A stretch of DNA of 20,936 nt from Neolentinus lepideus HHB14362 ss-1 (GCA_001632425.1 KV425678.1:13678-34613); one strand, 5' to 3'. Numbered from the stretch's first letter, positions 1-9,721 are shown. Made by a program: numbers and translations. The notes: a model not told the origin generated them from the letters alone.

Positions 1-1264
1 GCTGCTTGTCCTATTCCATTCCTCCAATCATATAGTTTCTGCCTGGCCTATATATACAAAATAGCAAGTTATAAGACCATAGTTATAAGAATCACAAGAC
101 TTACGTGCTCATAAATCACAGTATTCTTCATGATAAGGAACTCTCCATGCTTGATTCAGAATAGAGCATTCCATGTCTCCTGAAGAATAGGGAGAAAATC
201 ACTGTCATCAGCAAACCACGGCCTGCGCTGCATCACCATCCAACGAATCACGGTCACCATGAAACTATGCTGCCAGACCAGATCCTTTGCCAGATTGAAC
301 TCCAGATCCTTATTGGTCTTACCCTTCCTCATGTCACCCTCCAAATCACTCTCTTTGCTGTCTCCAGAGTCTCCGATATTGATAACCTCACCTGACACTT
401 TAGGGGGAACACTAATTGTCAGATCAATTGGTTCTTCTTTGATTCTGACTGATTTGGCTGCTTGTGCATGAGGACCCTAGTAAGAATATAAAAAGTTTAT
501 AAGTGTCTGATATTACTGGATCAAAGTCTCACCATCAGCTTCTTCCCATCAACAACAGCTGCCACCATCTACAGAATTTAAGTAAGAATCACAAACATGT
601 CTGAAAATAACTCACCGTGGCTGTTGTTCATTTGTGTGGTTTTGGAGGGACGGGCGTGATCAGTAGACTATCATTCATTTTGTCTGGCCCTCCCACAGCA
701 GTGGGAAGCTTCGACGCAGCACCAATGACCATCAACTTCTGTAGAATAGAACATTAATGCAGTATAATGATGGTGGGAGTAGTCATACCTTATTTGCAGC
801 ATGGGCTGCCAGCGTCTTCTGAGGAGAAACAAGCACTGCCTGTCACTCTTCCACCTTGGTGTCAGTTAACTGCATAATGTTGTTTTCATCAGCATTAGCA
901 TTAGTCTCACTTTCACTCTCTGAGTTTTCATGAATGTGGCTTATGCTGGATGGAGGGTGGCCAAAAGTATGAGTAGATCCAATCCCCCAGTGTTGCCCTA
1001 GTTCTGGCACCGGAAGCAGATGGTGGATTCTGCTGGTCACAAGAGGAGAGTTGTTGGACACTCCTTCCCAAGCATCAGCAAGATGGTGCTGGAGTCTATC
1101 GTACTTGGTAGAAGCATTTCCCGATCTAAAGATGTAATGTAATTAGCATGTGAACTCAAAGATAGGCTCCTCCAACACACACTGGATAGGTGTGCTATGC
1201 TTGCCAATGGCAGTCCGAGCTTGACTGGCACAACTGGCACACTCTCCCTGGCTCTGGGTGATGC
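1..1264 (-). pseudogene. Disrupted intron-containing host-like gene, unidentified product
   Basis: Reading leftwards, six exon segments (1264-1183, 1125-789, 738-616, 568-533, 476-105, 47-1) join through five GT-AG introns of 47-57 nt (1182-1126, 788-739, 615-569, 532-477, 104-48) in one continuous frame. Intron 1182-1126 has a CTAAT branch-like motif about 20 nt before its AG. The product is hydrophilic, with a Ser/Glu-rich stretch, an IKEEPIDLT segment that fits a sumoylation consensus, and a C-terminal part containing WFADDSDFLPILQETW and, after the last intron, LYDWRNGIGQAA, which runs off the left edge. Three in-frame TGA codons (845-843, 630-628, 158-156) break the frame; each would be Arg CGA with one C-to-T change. 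The 5' side is cut at 1265 by an LTR. I do not recognise the family. It resembles the large lineage-specific families of hypothetical proteins in agaricomycetes, but that is an impression. It could also be cargo of another repeat. Confidence 0.6.
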
Positions 1265-1454
1265 TGTTGGCATTAGTGCCTATTCGGATATCAAGACGCC
1301 TTAGTATGTCTTTCTTTCTCCTTCTATGACTCAGACCTATTGTGTCCTATTTTCATTTCGATGTTTCCTTATTCTTCTTGTGTCTTTCCCATGCCACATT
1401 ACTCCCTAAAATGCATTCAGAGTCAAGCTCTTCTTCATCCAACTTATAAAGCTT
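1265..1454 (+). repeat. Family A LTR, 3'-truncated copy
   Basis: It begins TGTTGGCATTAGTGCC and follows the adjacent complete LTR closely for 190 bp, stopping after AGCTT, where the next LTR starts. About 50 bp of the LTR 3' end is missing. It interrupts the host-like gene on its left. It may be a remnant of an earlier insertion into which the A1 element inserted, or an unequal recombination product. Confidence 0.8.
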
Positions 1455-1696
1455 TGTCGGCATTAGTGCCTATTTGGATATAAAGATGCCTTAGTATGTC
1501 TTTCTTTATCCTTCTATGACTCAGACCTGTTGTGTCCTATTTTCATTTCGATATTTCCTTATTCTTCTCACATCTTTCCCATGCCACATTACTCCCTAAA
1601 ATGCATTCAGAGTCAAGCTCTTCTTCATCCAACTTATAGAGCTTGACTCAGGCTTCCTGGTGTGCACTGTGAGACCTACAGGCTTCCAGCTTGATA
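1455..1696 (+). repeat. Family A 5' LTR, complete (242 bp)
   Basis: It runs from TGTCGGCATTAG to AGCTTGATA and is followed directly by the primer-binding site. A copy of the same 242-bp length lies at 15344-15585. The ends are TGTC/GATA, so the inverted repeat is imperfect (TG...TA rather than TG...CA). Its identity as an LTR rests on its position next to PBS and gag, and on the matching LTR start after the polypurine tract at 8936. Confidence 0.9.
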
Positions 1697-1713
1697 GGTT
1701 ATGAGCCCAATGC
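1697..1713 (+). other. Primer-binding site, initiator tRNA-Met half-tRNA type
   Basis: GGTTATGAGCCCAATGC abuts the LTR 3' end. GGTTATGAGCCC is the reverse complement of the fungal initiator tRNA-Met anticodon arm (GGGCUCAUAACC), not of a tRNA 3' end. Drosophila copia and yeast Ty5 use such internally cleaved initiator tRNA as primer. The same 17 nt occur at 15586-15602 and, on the minus strand, at 11078-11062. Confidence 0.8.
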
Positions 1714-2053
1714 TTTAGGGTCTTGAAAATCGCACTTTTAGCTCATCATCTGCACTCTAGAGGTACATCCAACCTCATCTGGATCCATCCATCTGCCATC
1801 CATCTCCATTTCAATTTTCTGTCCACTCTAGTGGTCCGTCTAGCTTCCTGCCACTGTCCTATGCTTTTTCGCTGTGCGATTACACCTAGAATCACTCCTT
1901 GGCCCATTTGGACTGTCTACTCGCTCTCCAGCTTCATCTCTACCTCTGAACTTGCCCATCTGGTCTCAGACTGGTCTCTACTGCTCCATACTCTCGTTCT
2001 ACGCCCTCATCGCTGTTGTCGCCACCTTATCACCCTTCATCGTCGCCATTGCC
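1714..2053 (+). other. A1 untranslated leader between PBS and gag
   Basis: This 340-bp stretch is pyrimidine-rich with many CATC/CCATCC runs and matches the leader of element F (15603-15963) with small insertions and deletions. Short open frames exist in it but differ between copies, so I treat it as non-coding leader. Confidence 0.7.
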
Positions 2054-3590
2054 ATGTCGACAACCACTCCTACCAACAAGCGTCCATTCCCAGCTCTTGG
2101 GGAGTGCAACTATGGGTCCTGGGCTGATGATATGGAGGCCTATCTGAAGACCCTTGATCTCTGGGATGTCACTGACAATCCTATGGCTGCTCCACTGCCT
2201 GAGGACACTATGAACCCAACAATGGAGGAGAGGAAGGAGGTGCGGGACTGGGAGAAGTGCAAGGGTTAGGCTAGTGGTCAGATCTGGTTAGCGGTTGAGG
2301 ATGGACAGAAGGTTCATGTGAAGGATGTTAAGAACGATCCTGTGAAGATGTGGTTGAAGTTGAAGGAGGTCCATGTTCAGCAAAAGCCAGGTACGTGTTT
2401 CAACGCTTATGATGCACTGCTGGGGCTTCGCAAGCTCGAGGGGGAGTCCCTCGCTTCTCTTATGGCTCGAGCAGACAAGGCCATGCAAGACATTTGTGCG
2501 CTGCACCCCAGGGACTTCACTATCGACTCCCTCGACAACGATCTCACCTCTATGGCTCTTATTCGTGCCCTCCCTTCTGAATACAACAACTTCATATCCT
2601 CCTTGCTCCTACTCGACTCTCTCAACCTCTCCAAGCTCCAGTCTGCATTCCAGAATGAAGAGTCTCAGCGATTCGCTCACAGTGTTGACTCTTCACCCTC
2701 TCTAGCTATGGCTGCTGGTACTATATCCACTCCCTCACAGGGTGTATGCTGCTCATTCTGCAATTGGGAAGGGCATACCGAGGCTAGCTGCAAGTTCAAG
2801 GAGAACACTGTGAAGATGCAAAAGGCAAAGACTGCTGATCATCGCCAGGAGTGTAAGGGAGGGAAGAAGAAGGATCAGACCGTGCAGGAGGTGTCCGAGG
2901 ACGTTGAGGCCTCTGCTAATGTTGTGGAGTATGCTGGTAAAGCAAGTGTTGCTCTCTCTGCTTCAGATCGCTCTTCTTGGCTCTCATTGCTGGCAGCTGC
3001 TAACTGGAACACCGACACAGGTGCTACTTCACACATGATGCCTCATCGACACTGGTTTGCTTCCTACTCACCCCATGTCATTCCTGTCCACCTCGCAAAC
3101 AATACTATCATCTATACTACTGGGATGGGGTCTGTAATGTTTGAGCTGGTTCTGGGAGAGTCTAAGGTGCCTGTAATTGTACTCCACAATGTTCTGCATG
3201 TTCCTCAGCTTGGGTCTAATCTATTGTCTGTCTATCATCTGACTAAGACTAAGGGCTATCGCTGTGTGATCCAGGATGCTCTCACGTCATTCTACTTACA
3301 CAGTAAGCTTGTCTTCACTGCGTCTGTCAACGATCGCAATACTGGCTATCTGAATGGTCGTACGCTGGTGTCCCCATCGCAGAGCGCGTCGCTCGCTGAT
3401 GCTTGTCCTCTGGACTTGGCACTTTGGCACCATTGCTTGTCCCATGTCAACCTCCACTACCTTCAGCACATGAAGCAGAAGCAGCCGGTGCAAGGTCTAG
3501 TCATTTGCTCTAGCAGCATTCTGGATCCTATCTGTGAGCCCTGCATCACTGGCAAGCAACACCATCACAATGTTCCTCAGCACGCTACGC
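2054..3590 (+). pseudogene. A1 gag, protease and gag_pre-integrase region
   Basis: The frame starts at ATG 2054 (MSTTTPTNKRPFPALGE), the start shared with element F. The N-terminal part has the copia gag (UBN2/DUF4219-like) signature NYGSWADDMEAYL. A TAG at 2267-2269 replaces Trp TGG, which F keeps; the same frame then stays open to the insertion. The CCHC zinc knuckle CX2CX4HX4C is at 2750-2791. The aspartic protease motif DTGATSH starts at 3014. A gag_pre-integrase HHCC motif (H and H in LWHHCLSH, CEPC near 3535) binds zinc in intact relatives. The region ends at the 4-bp target ACGC (3587-3590) in front of the insertion; pol resumes at 4924. Confidence 0.9.
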
Positions 3591-4923
3591 TGATACGCAC
3601 AGACACATGACAAAACCCGCAGAAATGAGACCTAAAGTGTAGACACAACCACAAAGCAAACACCAAAGCCCTTGGTGTCAGATGGCTGCGAGGCCCGGGG
3701 TAGCGAAGGGTAATATAGTTCAGAGGGGATGGGTGTAGGTGAGACATATAGTTGGGGCTAAAGGTAGATTGGCGCCAAGTCGCTACTCAGCGGCAGTCTG
3801 CAGAGTGAAGGCGACACTATGTGCTATGTTGCGCTATGTGCACGGCGCTTGTATAGGCGCTGTATGATGCTCCTCCTGCTCAGCGCTATGTGGTCTTTCG
3901 ATGCTCTATAGAAGAGCGCTACTGGTAGTCGCTGTTTCTAACTCGAACGTATATGGACTCTGGTTAGCACTATGCTACAGCGCACAGGGCTGTCTAGGAG
4001 AAAGGAACATATAAGGGATGGCTTACAAACAGCGACGCTTCGCTGGTGTACTCTGTCGCTATCTCTGGGTGAAGTCGGAGGTATGCAAGAGTACCTAAAC
4101 ACGAGTCGCAAGACGGACTTAGAAGAAGCTCTGATGCAAGATTGAAATCTGAAGAGTGTGGTGAAGATAACTCTTTATACAAACAGTAGAGTAATGGCTT
4201 AAATACATGAGAGTGACTACTCTGTGTCCGATCCTATCTACCTACTACTGCGAGTTGTTCCTCTGCGCAGCCTCACATCCATATGACCTGTACCGCCTTG
4301 CTCCTAATCCACATGCACTCTTCGCCCAATACCCTGTGCAACCAACTCTAGCATGCATGCCATTCCGCAGACGGGAGCCAGTTGGATGCATCTTGACTTT
4401 TGCGTTAGAGCACGCCTCTTCGATGATCTGGGGGCGGGCTATGCTGCCGATGCTAGTGCGATACTGCCAAAAGTGGGATAAAGGGTGGGGCCACTCTGTG
4501 GTGCAGCGGTGTCGTGATAGCCATGGTCGCGCCATGTGTCGATGTGCACTGCATGCATAAGGAAAGTTGCGCCAATAGAACTTGCACTGATCTGCAGTGA
4601 CGGCGGGCCGTACACCATATGGAAAGGTGCCCTGAGACATCACCTCAGTTTGGACTGCAGTAACGATGCCGGCCGACGCATGCCACAATGCCGATGACTT
4701 AACTGAATGACGTCTAATGTCCGAGCTTCCGAGGAGCCATCCTAAGTGTGCTGAGGAGCTGAGAGCCCTGTCACTGGTGCGTAGGGTCGCTAGTGCACAG
4801 AGTACCGACAGTGCACAGAGTACCGACAGTGCGCTATTGAGTCGCTAAGTTGCCGTTCCCACAAAGCACACGGAATCGCCCTAAATCACGTTTTCTGAGG
4901 TCAGAAGCCAATGGGGCCTATCA
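3591..4923 (+). mobile_element. 1333-bp non-coding insertion in A1 pol, solo-LTR-like
   Basis: The insertion begins TGATACGCACAG and ends GGGGCCTATCA, giving 5-bp inverted ends TGATA/TATCA. It is flanked by ACGC (3587-3590) and ATGT (4924-4927), which read as a 4-bp target duplication with two C-to-T changes in CpG; intact copy G has ACGCG here. About 135 bp of its left end matches the reverse complement of the right end of the insertion at 7007-8128, and the other ends share a TTTTCTGAG box and TATCA. TG...CA ends and a 4-bp duplication suit a solo LTR, perhaps gypsy-type. A non-autonomous DNA transposon with 4-bp target duplication is the alternative. No convincing coding sequence is present; ATATAAG near 4010 could be a TATA box. 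Confidence 0.75.
4792..4827 (+). repeat. 18-bp tandem duplication inside the 1333-bp insertion
   Basis: AGTGCACAGAGTACCGAC occurs twice head to tail (4792-4809 and 4810-4827), followed by AGTGCG, the start of a third unit. No function is evident. Confidence 0.85.
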
Positions 4924-7006
4924 ATGTGTCCCTCAGCTCTGCTTGAATTAGTTGTCTCTGACTTGAAGGGTCCACTCCCTGTCGCTTTGATTGAAGGCTA
5001 TCGCTACTGGATCACATTCATTGACACCCATACCCGCTACTTCACCATCGCATTTCTGAAGCATAAGAGCGACACCTTTGCCACGTTTAAAGTCTTTAAG
5101 GCACAGGTGAAGACTGAGCTTGGGATGAAGATCAAGTCTTCAATGGATGACAAGGGCGGCGAGTATGTTGGAAAGGATTGGGATGAGTTCTGCCATCAGG
5201 AGGGTATTGTGTGGAAGCACACTGAGATGAATGAGCCATATCAGAATGGTATAGCTGAGTGTGCTAACCAGACTATCCAGGTGGCTGTTACTGCTATGCT
5301 CTTTGAGGCTAAGCTCCCTGCATCATTCTGGACTTATGCTGTTCGCTGCTTTGTCCATGTCCATAATCACACCCCTCGCTCTGCACTCTCTGGGGTGATT
5401 CCCTATTCTTTGTGGAAGAAGGGGAAGAAACCTGATGTTTCTTACTTCCAGGTCTTTGGTTCACTCGCTTATGTCCTTATATGCAAGAAGCAGCACAAGG
5501 CACTTCAGCCTCACACTCGCAAGTGTATCTTTGTTGGCTATCCCTCTGGTACTCATGCTTGGACATTCTGGGGTCCTGCGGAGTGCAAGTTCATCAACAG
5601 TTCTAATGCTGTCTTCGATGAGTGCTGCTTTCCTGGTAATGCTCATGACATCAACCCTTTTGGCGATCCTCTTAGCTCTGTCGATGTCCCAGATCAGGGG
5701 GGAGATGATGATGATGATGCTCCACCCCATCCACCTCCAGCTATCGCTCCGCCTCCATCTCCTTCACCAGAACCCATTCCACCACCTGGACCCCCACCAA
5801 ACGTTGATCCTCCAGCTAATCCACCTCCTCGATGCTCTACTTGCTCAACGCGCCAGCAGGGCTCTCTTAATGAGACTGTGCTTCGACATTGAAATCTGAC
5901 TCCTCCTGGTGCTAGAGTCTCTCCTGCTGCCCCATCTCGCTTTTCTGACTCTCCTGACCTGCTCAAACTGCCTACACCCTCTCCAGCCCCTCCTGATGAG
6001 TTCCATCCTCCAGATGATGATGTGGAAGAGGATGAGCTCAAATATCGGACCAGGGTATGTGAAGGATGAGGGTGACTTGGCTAGTGCTATGTTGGCTGGT
6101 ATGGACTATGTCTTTGCTAGTCAGACTATCGAGTATTGGTCTTGGGAGGATGCTCTGGACTATGCCTTCGACGCAGTTGTCCAGACTGTGTTCAAGGGTG
6201 AGGTACATACCAGCAAACCTCATACTTTTTGCGAGGTGATGCAGCATCCAGAGGAGGAGCGCCAACAGTGGTTGGAGGCTGCTCAGGATGAGATCCAGTC
6301 TCTCATCGAGAATGGGATGTTTGAGCTGGTTGAGTGTCCTCCAGGTCGCAAGGCTATTGGGAGTCACTGGGTCTTCAAGGTAAAATGCAATGCGGATGGC
6401 TCTATTGAGTGCTACAAGGGTCGCTTAATCGCAAAGGGCTTCTCACAGTGCCCTGGCTTCGATTACAATGAGACCTTCACCCCTACACCCAAGTGGGCCT
6501 CTCTGCGTGCCATTCTCACCTTAGCTGCTTTAGAGGACTTAAAACTTGAGATCATCAATATTTCAACTGCGTATCTCAATGGGACATTGGAGGAGGATGT
6601 TTATATGTGTCAACCTGAGGGATTTGAGCAGAAGGGACCAGAGTGGGTTTGGCGGCTGCAGAAATCGCTTTATGGCCTTAAGCAGGCTGGGAGGCATTGC
6701 CATGAGAAGCTAAATGAGGTCTTGACTGAGAAGCTAGGCTTCTCACATCTGACTTGTGAGCACAGCGTCTGGGTCTATGGGAAGGACAATGTGCATATCA
6801 TCATCCCTGTCTTTGTCGATGACATGACTATTGCCAGCAAGTCCTCTGCTGCAATTCAGAAGGTCAAGGATGACTTGAGGCAGCATTTCATGCTGCGCAA
6901 CTTAGGTCCTACCTCCTGGCTCCTAGGCATTGAAATCAAGCGTGATTGCCCATCCCGGACTCTGACTATCTCCCAGCACCAGTACATCCTCAATATCTTG
7001 TCACGC
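4924..7006 (+). pseudogene. A1 integrase and reverse transcriptase region
   Basis: It continues pol after the first insertion. The integrase core keeps its DDE residues: Asp in FIDTHTRY, Asp in MDDKGGEYV and Glu in NGIAECAN, followed by the copia-typical KPDVSYFQVFGS and CIFVGY. An acidic run (GGDDDDDAPP) and a proline-rich linker then lead to a TGA at 5890-5892, which replaces CAA in copy G. One extra A at 6040-6042 shifts the frame by +1. The reverse transcriptase follows: GSHWVFKVK, KGRLIAKGFSQ, and FVDD at 6812-6823. The first metal-binding Asp (IDIS in other copies) is Asn here (AAT 6557-6559), so this RT should be inactive even if translated. It ends at the ACGC target (7003-7006) of the second insertion. 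Confidence 0.9.
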
Positions 7007-8128
7007 TGATACACCCTATGTGTCTCTAGGCTCAGAAAATGCATTTTCAGCACTTTTGCACTATTTCTCATGATATGTGTGATAGCGCTAGGGCTCCCGG
7101 TCTGGTGGCACAAGCAATATTCGAGTTTTTATTGATTTTTCCAGCTATTTCCTGCACTCCTTGACACTTTGATCTCATTCAGCAGGCGCTCTGCTGCATT
7201 ATGTAAGCAAGCACACCCATCTCGACAATAGTGGCAGTGCTGTGGTATCCTTCCAACAAGTGGCATAGTGCGGCAGTGTGGTCTCTATCAAGCTCAAGTC
7301 ATTCTGAGGCTGTGCGTGCATTGCGGGCACCTGTGCAGCCTCCACCTAGAGCAATAGCACTTTTTGATGCAATGCTGTGTGCTTTCCCATGCTTCTTTTG
7401 GTATGTGGTGGCCTGTGCATATGGACACTGTAGCTTGTGGAGATTGTTCCCCCTGTCTGAGGTTTGAGATAGATCAGTTTCAGGAGTAGTTTCATTTTGT
7501 TAGCATATGGCTCTTGGTTCATTTGTTTACCCAGTAGAGTACTTTAGTTGGACCTCCTGTAGGCAGACAAGGCAGGCAACAGGCAACCCAGTCAGTCCTC
7601 CCTGCGCAATCTAGTGTTCCCATCTCATTCCTTTATCTATCTCTGAGCTTCCTGTGTCTTGAATCCTTCCTCCAATCTCTGCATCACTATCCCTCTGCCT
7701 ATGATAAGAGCACCATGTCGCTATCATTGCTATCATTGCTATACATTGCTATTGTGCTACATCGCTATATGTCACTATTGTCACCAACCCTTTGCCTGCT
7801 CTACATGTTCAACTTCTATAGTGCGCTGTGTCGCACCTTGTCACTTTCTGATTGTGTTCTATTTTTAGCCTTCCATCACTATTCCGTCACTATCTTTCTG
7901 CTTTCCACTTTGCATCGCGGTATTCTTTGTTTTTTTTCATATATGTCACATTTGTGGTCTGCGGTCTCAGCCCTATCCTTCCATTTACTCCCTCTGAACT
8001 ACCTATTACCCTTCGTTACCCCAGGCCTTGCAGCCATCTGACACCAAGGGTGTTGGTGTTTCCTTTGTGGTTGTGTCTACCCTTTAGGTCTCATTTCTGC
8101 AGGTTTCATCGTGTGTCTGTGCATATCA
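7007..8128 (-). mobile_element. 1122-bp non-coding insertion in A1 pol, same family as 3591-4923, inverted
   Basis: It is bounded by TGATACACCC and GCATATCA and flanked by ACGC (7003-7006) and ATGC (8129-8132), a 4-bp duplication with one CpG C-to-T change. Element C keeps the uninterrupted site (TTGTCACACTTCAG) and element G keeps GTCGCGCTTTAG. Read on the minus strand, its first roughly 135 bp match the start of the 3591-4923 insertion at about 85-90% by eye; the interiors diverge. The interior has short iterations of ATAGCAATG (plus-strand CATTGCTAT near 7720-7755) and a T run near 7930. No credible protein is encoded. Confidence 0.75.
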
Positions 8129-8906
8129 ATGCTTTAGTATGGCTGACTGTGACTCTGTTTCAATGCCTATGGACCCTGGCTCTAAGCTTAGTGCAACCAT
8201 GGCTCCTCAGACTAAGGCTGAGTTTGACGAGATGCGCTCTGTGCCATATATCAATGCAGTTCGTGCCCTCACTTATCTGGCTGTTGCTATGTGCCCAGAC
8301 ATTGCTTACAGCATTGGAGTCCTGGCATGCTTCAGCAAGAACCTTCGCAAGCGCCACTGGAAGGCTGTTAAGCACCTATTTCGCTATCTGAAGGGTACTA
8401 TTGACTACAAGCTGACATACTCTCCCTCAATGTCATCTGTGCTGTTCACCACCTTCACTGATGCTGACCACACTGGGAACCCAGACAATGATCGCTCTAC
8501 GAGCAGTTATGTTGTCAAGATGGGTTCTGGTGCTATCTCTTGGTCTAGTCACCTCCAGTCTATTGTTACTCTCTCGACTACTGAGGCTGAGTATGTTGCT
8601 GCTGTTTCTGCAGCTCAGGAAATTCTCTGGTTGTGTAACTTCCTGACTGAGCTTGGCTATTCGCTCTCTGGGCCGTCTATGCTCTACATCGACAACCAAT
8701 CTGCTTTAGCTGTTGCAAAGAATCCTGAGCATCATGGGCACATGAAGCACTTGGATTTGCAGTTCTACTGGCTGCGGGATGAGGTTGCGAGGGGCAGGAT
8801 TGGGTTGGCACATCTTAGGACAGATGAGATGCCGGCTAATTGTTTGATGAAAGCATTGGCTAAGGGGACGGTGGAGACCATGGTTGGTCTTTTAGGCTTG
8901 GTTTGA
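8129..8906 (+). pseudogene. A1 RNase H region and gag-pol 3' end
   Basis: The first four bases are the second copy of the target duplication; pol resumes with TTTAGTATGGCTGACTG. The translated segment carries the copia RNase H signatures: DADHTGNPD (catalytic Asp), TEAEYVAAV (Glu), DNQSALAVAKNP (Asp) and HHGHMKHLDLQFYWLRD. The frame closes at TGA 8904-8906 after MVGLLGLV, likely the native terminus, since a polypurine tract and the LTR follow within 30 bp. The frame is open but cut off from the rest of pol by the upstream insertion. Confidence 0.9.
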
Positions 8907-8926
8907 CTTTGTAGAGGTGCCTCGTC

Positions 8927-8935
8927 AGGGGGGAG
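8927..8935 (+). other. Polypurine tract of A1
   Basis: AGGGGGGAG lies directly before TGTCAGCATTAG, the start of the 3' LTR. The identical nine bases precede the family B LTR at 9737. This is the expected plus-strand DNA priming site. Confidence 0.85.
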
Positions 8936-9002
8936 TGTCAGCATTAGTGCCTATTCAGACATCCAGACATCTTAGTATGTGTTTCTCTGTCCTTCTTTGA
9001 CT
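8936..9002 (+). repeat. Family A 3' LTR of A1, truncated after 67 bp
   Basis: TGTCAGCATTAGTGCC through TTCTTTGACT matches the start of the complete family A LTRs. It breaks at 9002, where the tRNA-bearing repeat end TATTAGGGTGC begins. Confidence 0.85.
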
Positions 9003-9042
9003 TATTAGGGTGCAATAAATGACCAGACTGGGGATTGAACCC
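9003..9042 (-). repeat. 3'-end fragment of the tRNA-bearing 256-bp repeat
   Basis: The reverse complement matches 13222-13261 at 39 of 40 positions, from the T-arm of the tRNA-like sequence (GGGTTCAATCCCC) to the repeat terminus (CACCCTAATA). The outer end is the same base in both copies although the flanks are unrelated, which marks a real element terminus. The inner end is lost at the junction with element D. Confidence 0.8.
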
Positions 9043-9721
9043 AATGAAGGATGTGCCCTATGACCATGCTGTTGGTTCTCTCTTCTATCTCGCTGTTGCA
9101 ATGCGTCCAGACATTGCCAAGAGCATTGGAGTGCTGGCTCACTTCACCAAGAACCCAGGCATGCAACACTGGAAGGCAGTCAAGCACTTACTGCGGTACA
9201 TCAAGGGCACACTGGACTACAAGCTGACTTATGCACCCACTCCTGGCTCTGAACTGTTTACATCCTATGTCGATGCTGACCATGGAGGGAACTTAGATAA
9301 TGGCCGGTCTACCACAGGCTTTGTTATCAAGATGGGTACTGGTGCTATCTCCTGGAGCAGTCGCTTGCAGAGCATTGTGGTGCTGTCTACTACAGAGGCT
9401 GAGTATGTTGGTGCTGTGTCTGCTGCCCAGGAAGTGCTTTGGCTTCAAAATTTGCTCACTGAATTTGGCTATGACATGTCCTCTCCTTCCACTCTCTATA
9501 TCGACAACCTCTCTGCTCTATCTGTTGCAAAGAATCCAGAGCACCATGGGCGCATGAAGCACTTAGATTTGTGCTTTTACTGGCTCAGGGATGAAGTTGC
9601 TAAAGGCAATCTCAAGATGGTCCATCTTAGGACATCAGACATGCCTGTGGATATCTTGACTAAGTCTCTGCCTAGGCCAAAGGTATTGGAGATGGTGAAG
9701 ATGCTTGGATTAGGGAAGTGA
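9043..9721 (+). pseudogene. Element D (family B copia): RNase H fragment
   Basis: 5'-truncated pol: it begins in MKDVPYDHAVGSLFY, in the connection region before RNase H, and runs open to TGA 9719-9721. The RNase H motifs are DADHGGNLDNGRSTTGF, TEAEYVGAV, DNLSALSVAKNP and HHGRMKHLDLCFYWLRD, ending in PVDILTKSLPRPKVLEMVKMLGL, a classic copia C-terminus. It differs from A1 at many residues, and its LTR is different, so I call it a separate family B. Everything upstream (gag to reverse transcriptase) is missing. Confidence 0.88.

Larger units (their letters stand above)
1455..9002 (+). mobile_element. Ty1/copia retrotransposon A1 (family A), degenerate
   Basis: Order: complete 5' LTR, primer-binding site, leader, gag-pol, polypurine tract, then the first 67 bp of the 3' LTR. 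The domain order protease, integrase, reverse transcriptase, RNase H defines Ty1/copia (Pseudoviridae-type) rather than gypsy. The coding region is broken by a TAG at 2267, a TGA at 5890, a one-base insertion near 6041 and two large insertions (3591-4923 and 7007-8128). Removing the two insertions leaves about 5.1 kb, a usual size for copia. The 3' LTR is cut at 9002 by the tRNA-bearing repeat fragment, so no target duplication can be paired. Confidence 0.9.

Noticed and set aside
1018..1264. Plus-strand frame (MVDSAGHKRRVVGH...) as an alternative gene
   Set aside because: It contains an internal TAA and lacks splice support, whereas the minus strand gives phase-consistent exons and introns over the whole 1-1264 stretch.
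4245..4688. 147-residue minus-strand open frame inside the 1333-bp insertion
   Set aside because: Composition is irregular, no domain or motif is visible, and the sister insertion has no equivalent frame. It is likely a chance frame in non-coding sequence.
3591..4923. Helitron or self-splicing intron as the nature of the pol insertion
   Set aside because: The ends are TGATA...TATCA with a 4-bp duplication, not TC...CTRR between A and T, and the related copy lies in the opposite orientation relative to pol, which excludes a spliced intron.
7715..8391. Overlapping hydrophobic plus-strand frames with repeated Leu/Tyr/Cys
   Set aside because: They arise from short CTATTG/TCATTG iterations in the second insertion and from the wrong frame of RNase H. 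They resemble membrane segments only by composition.
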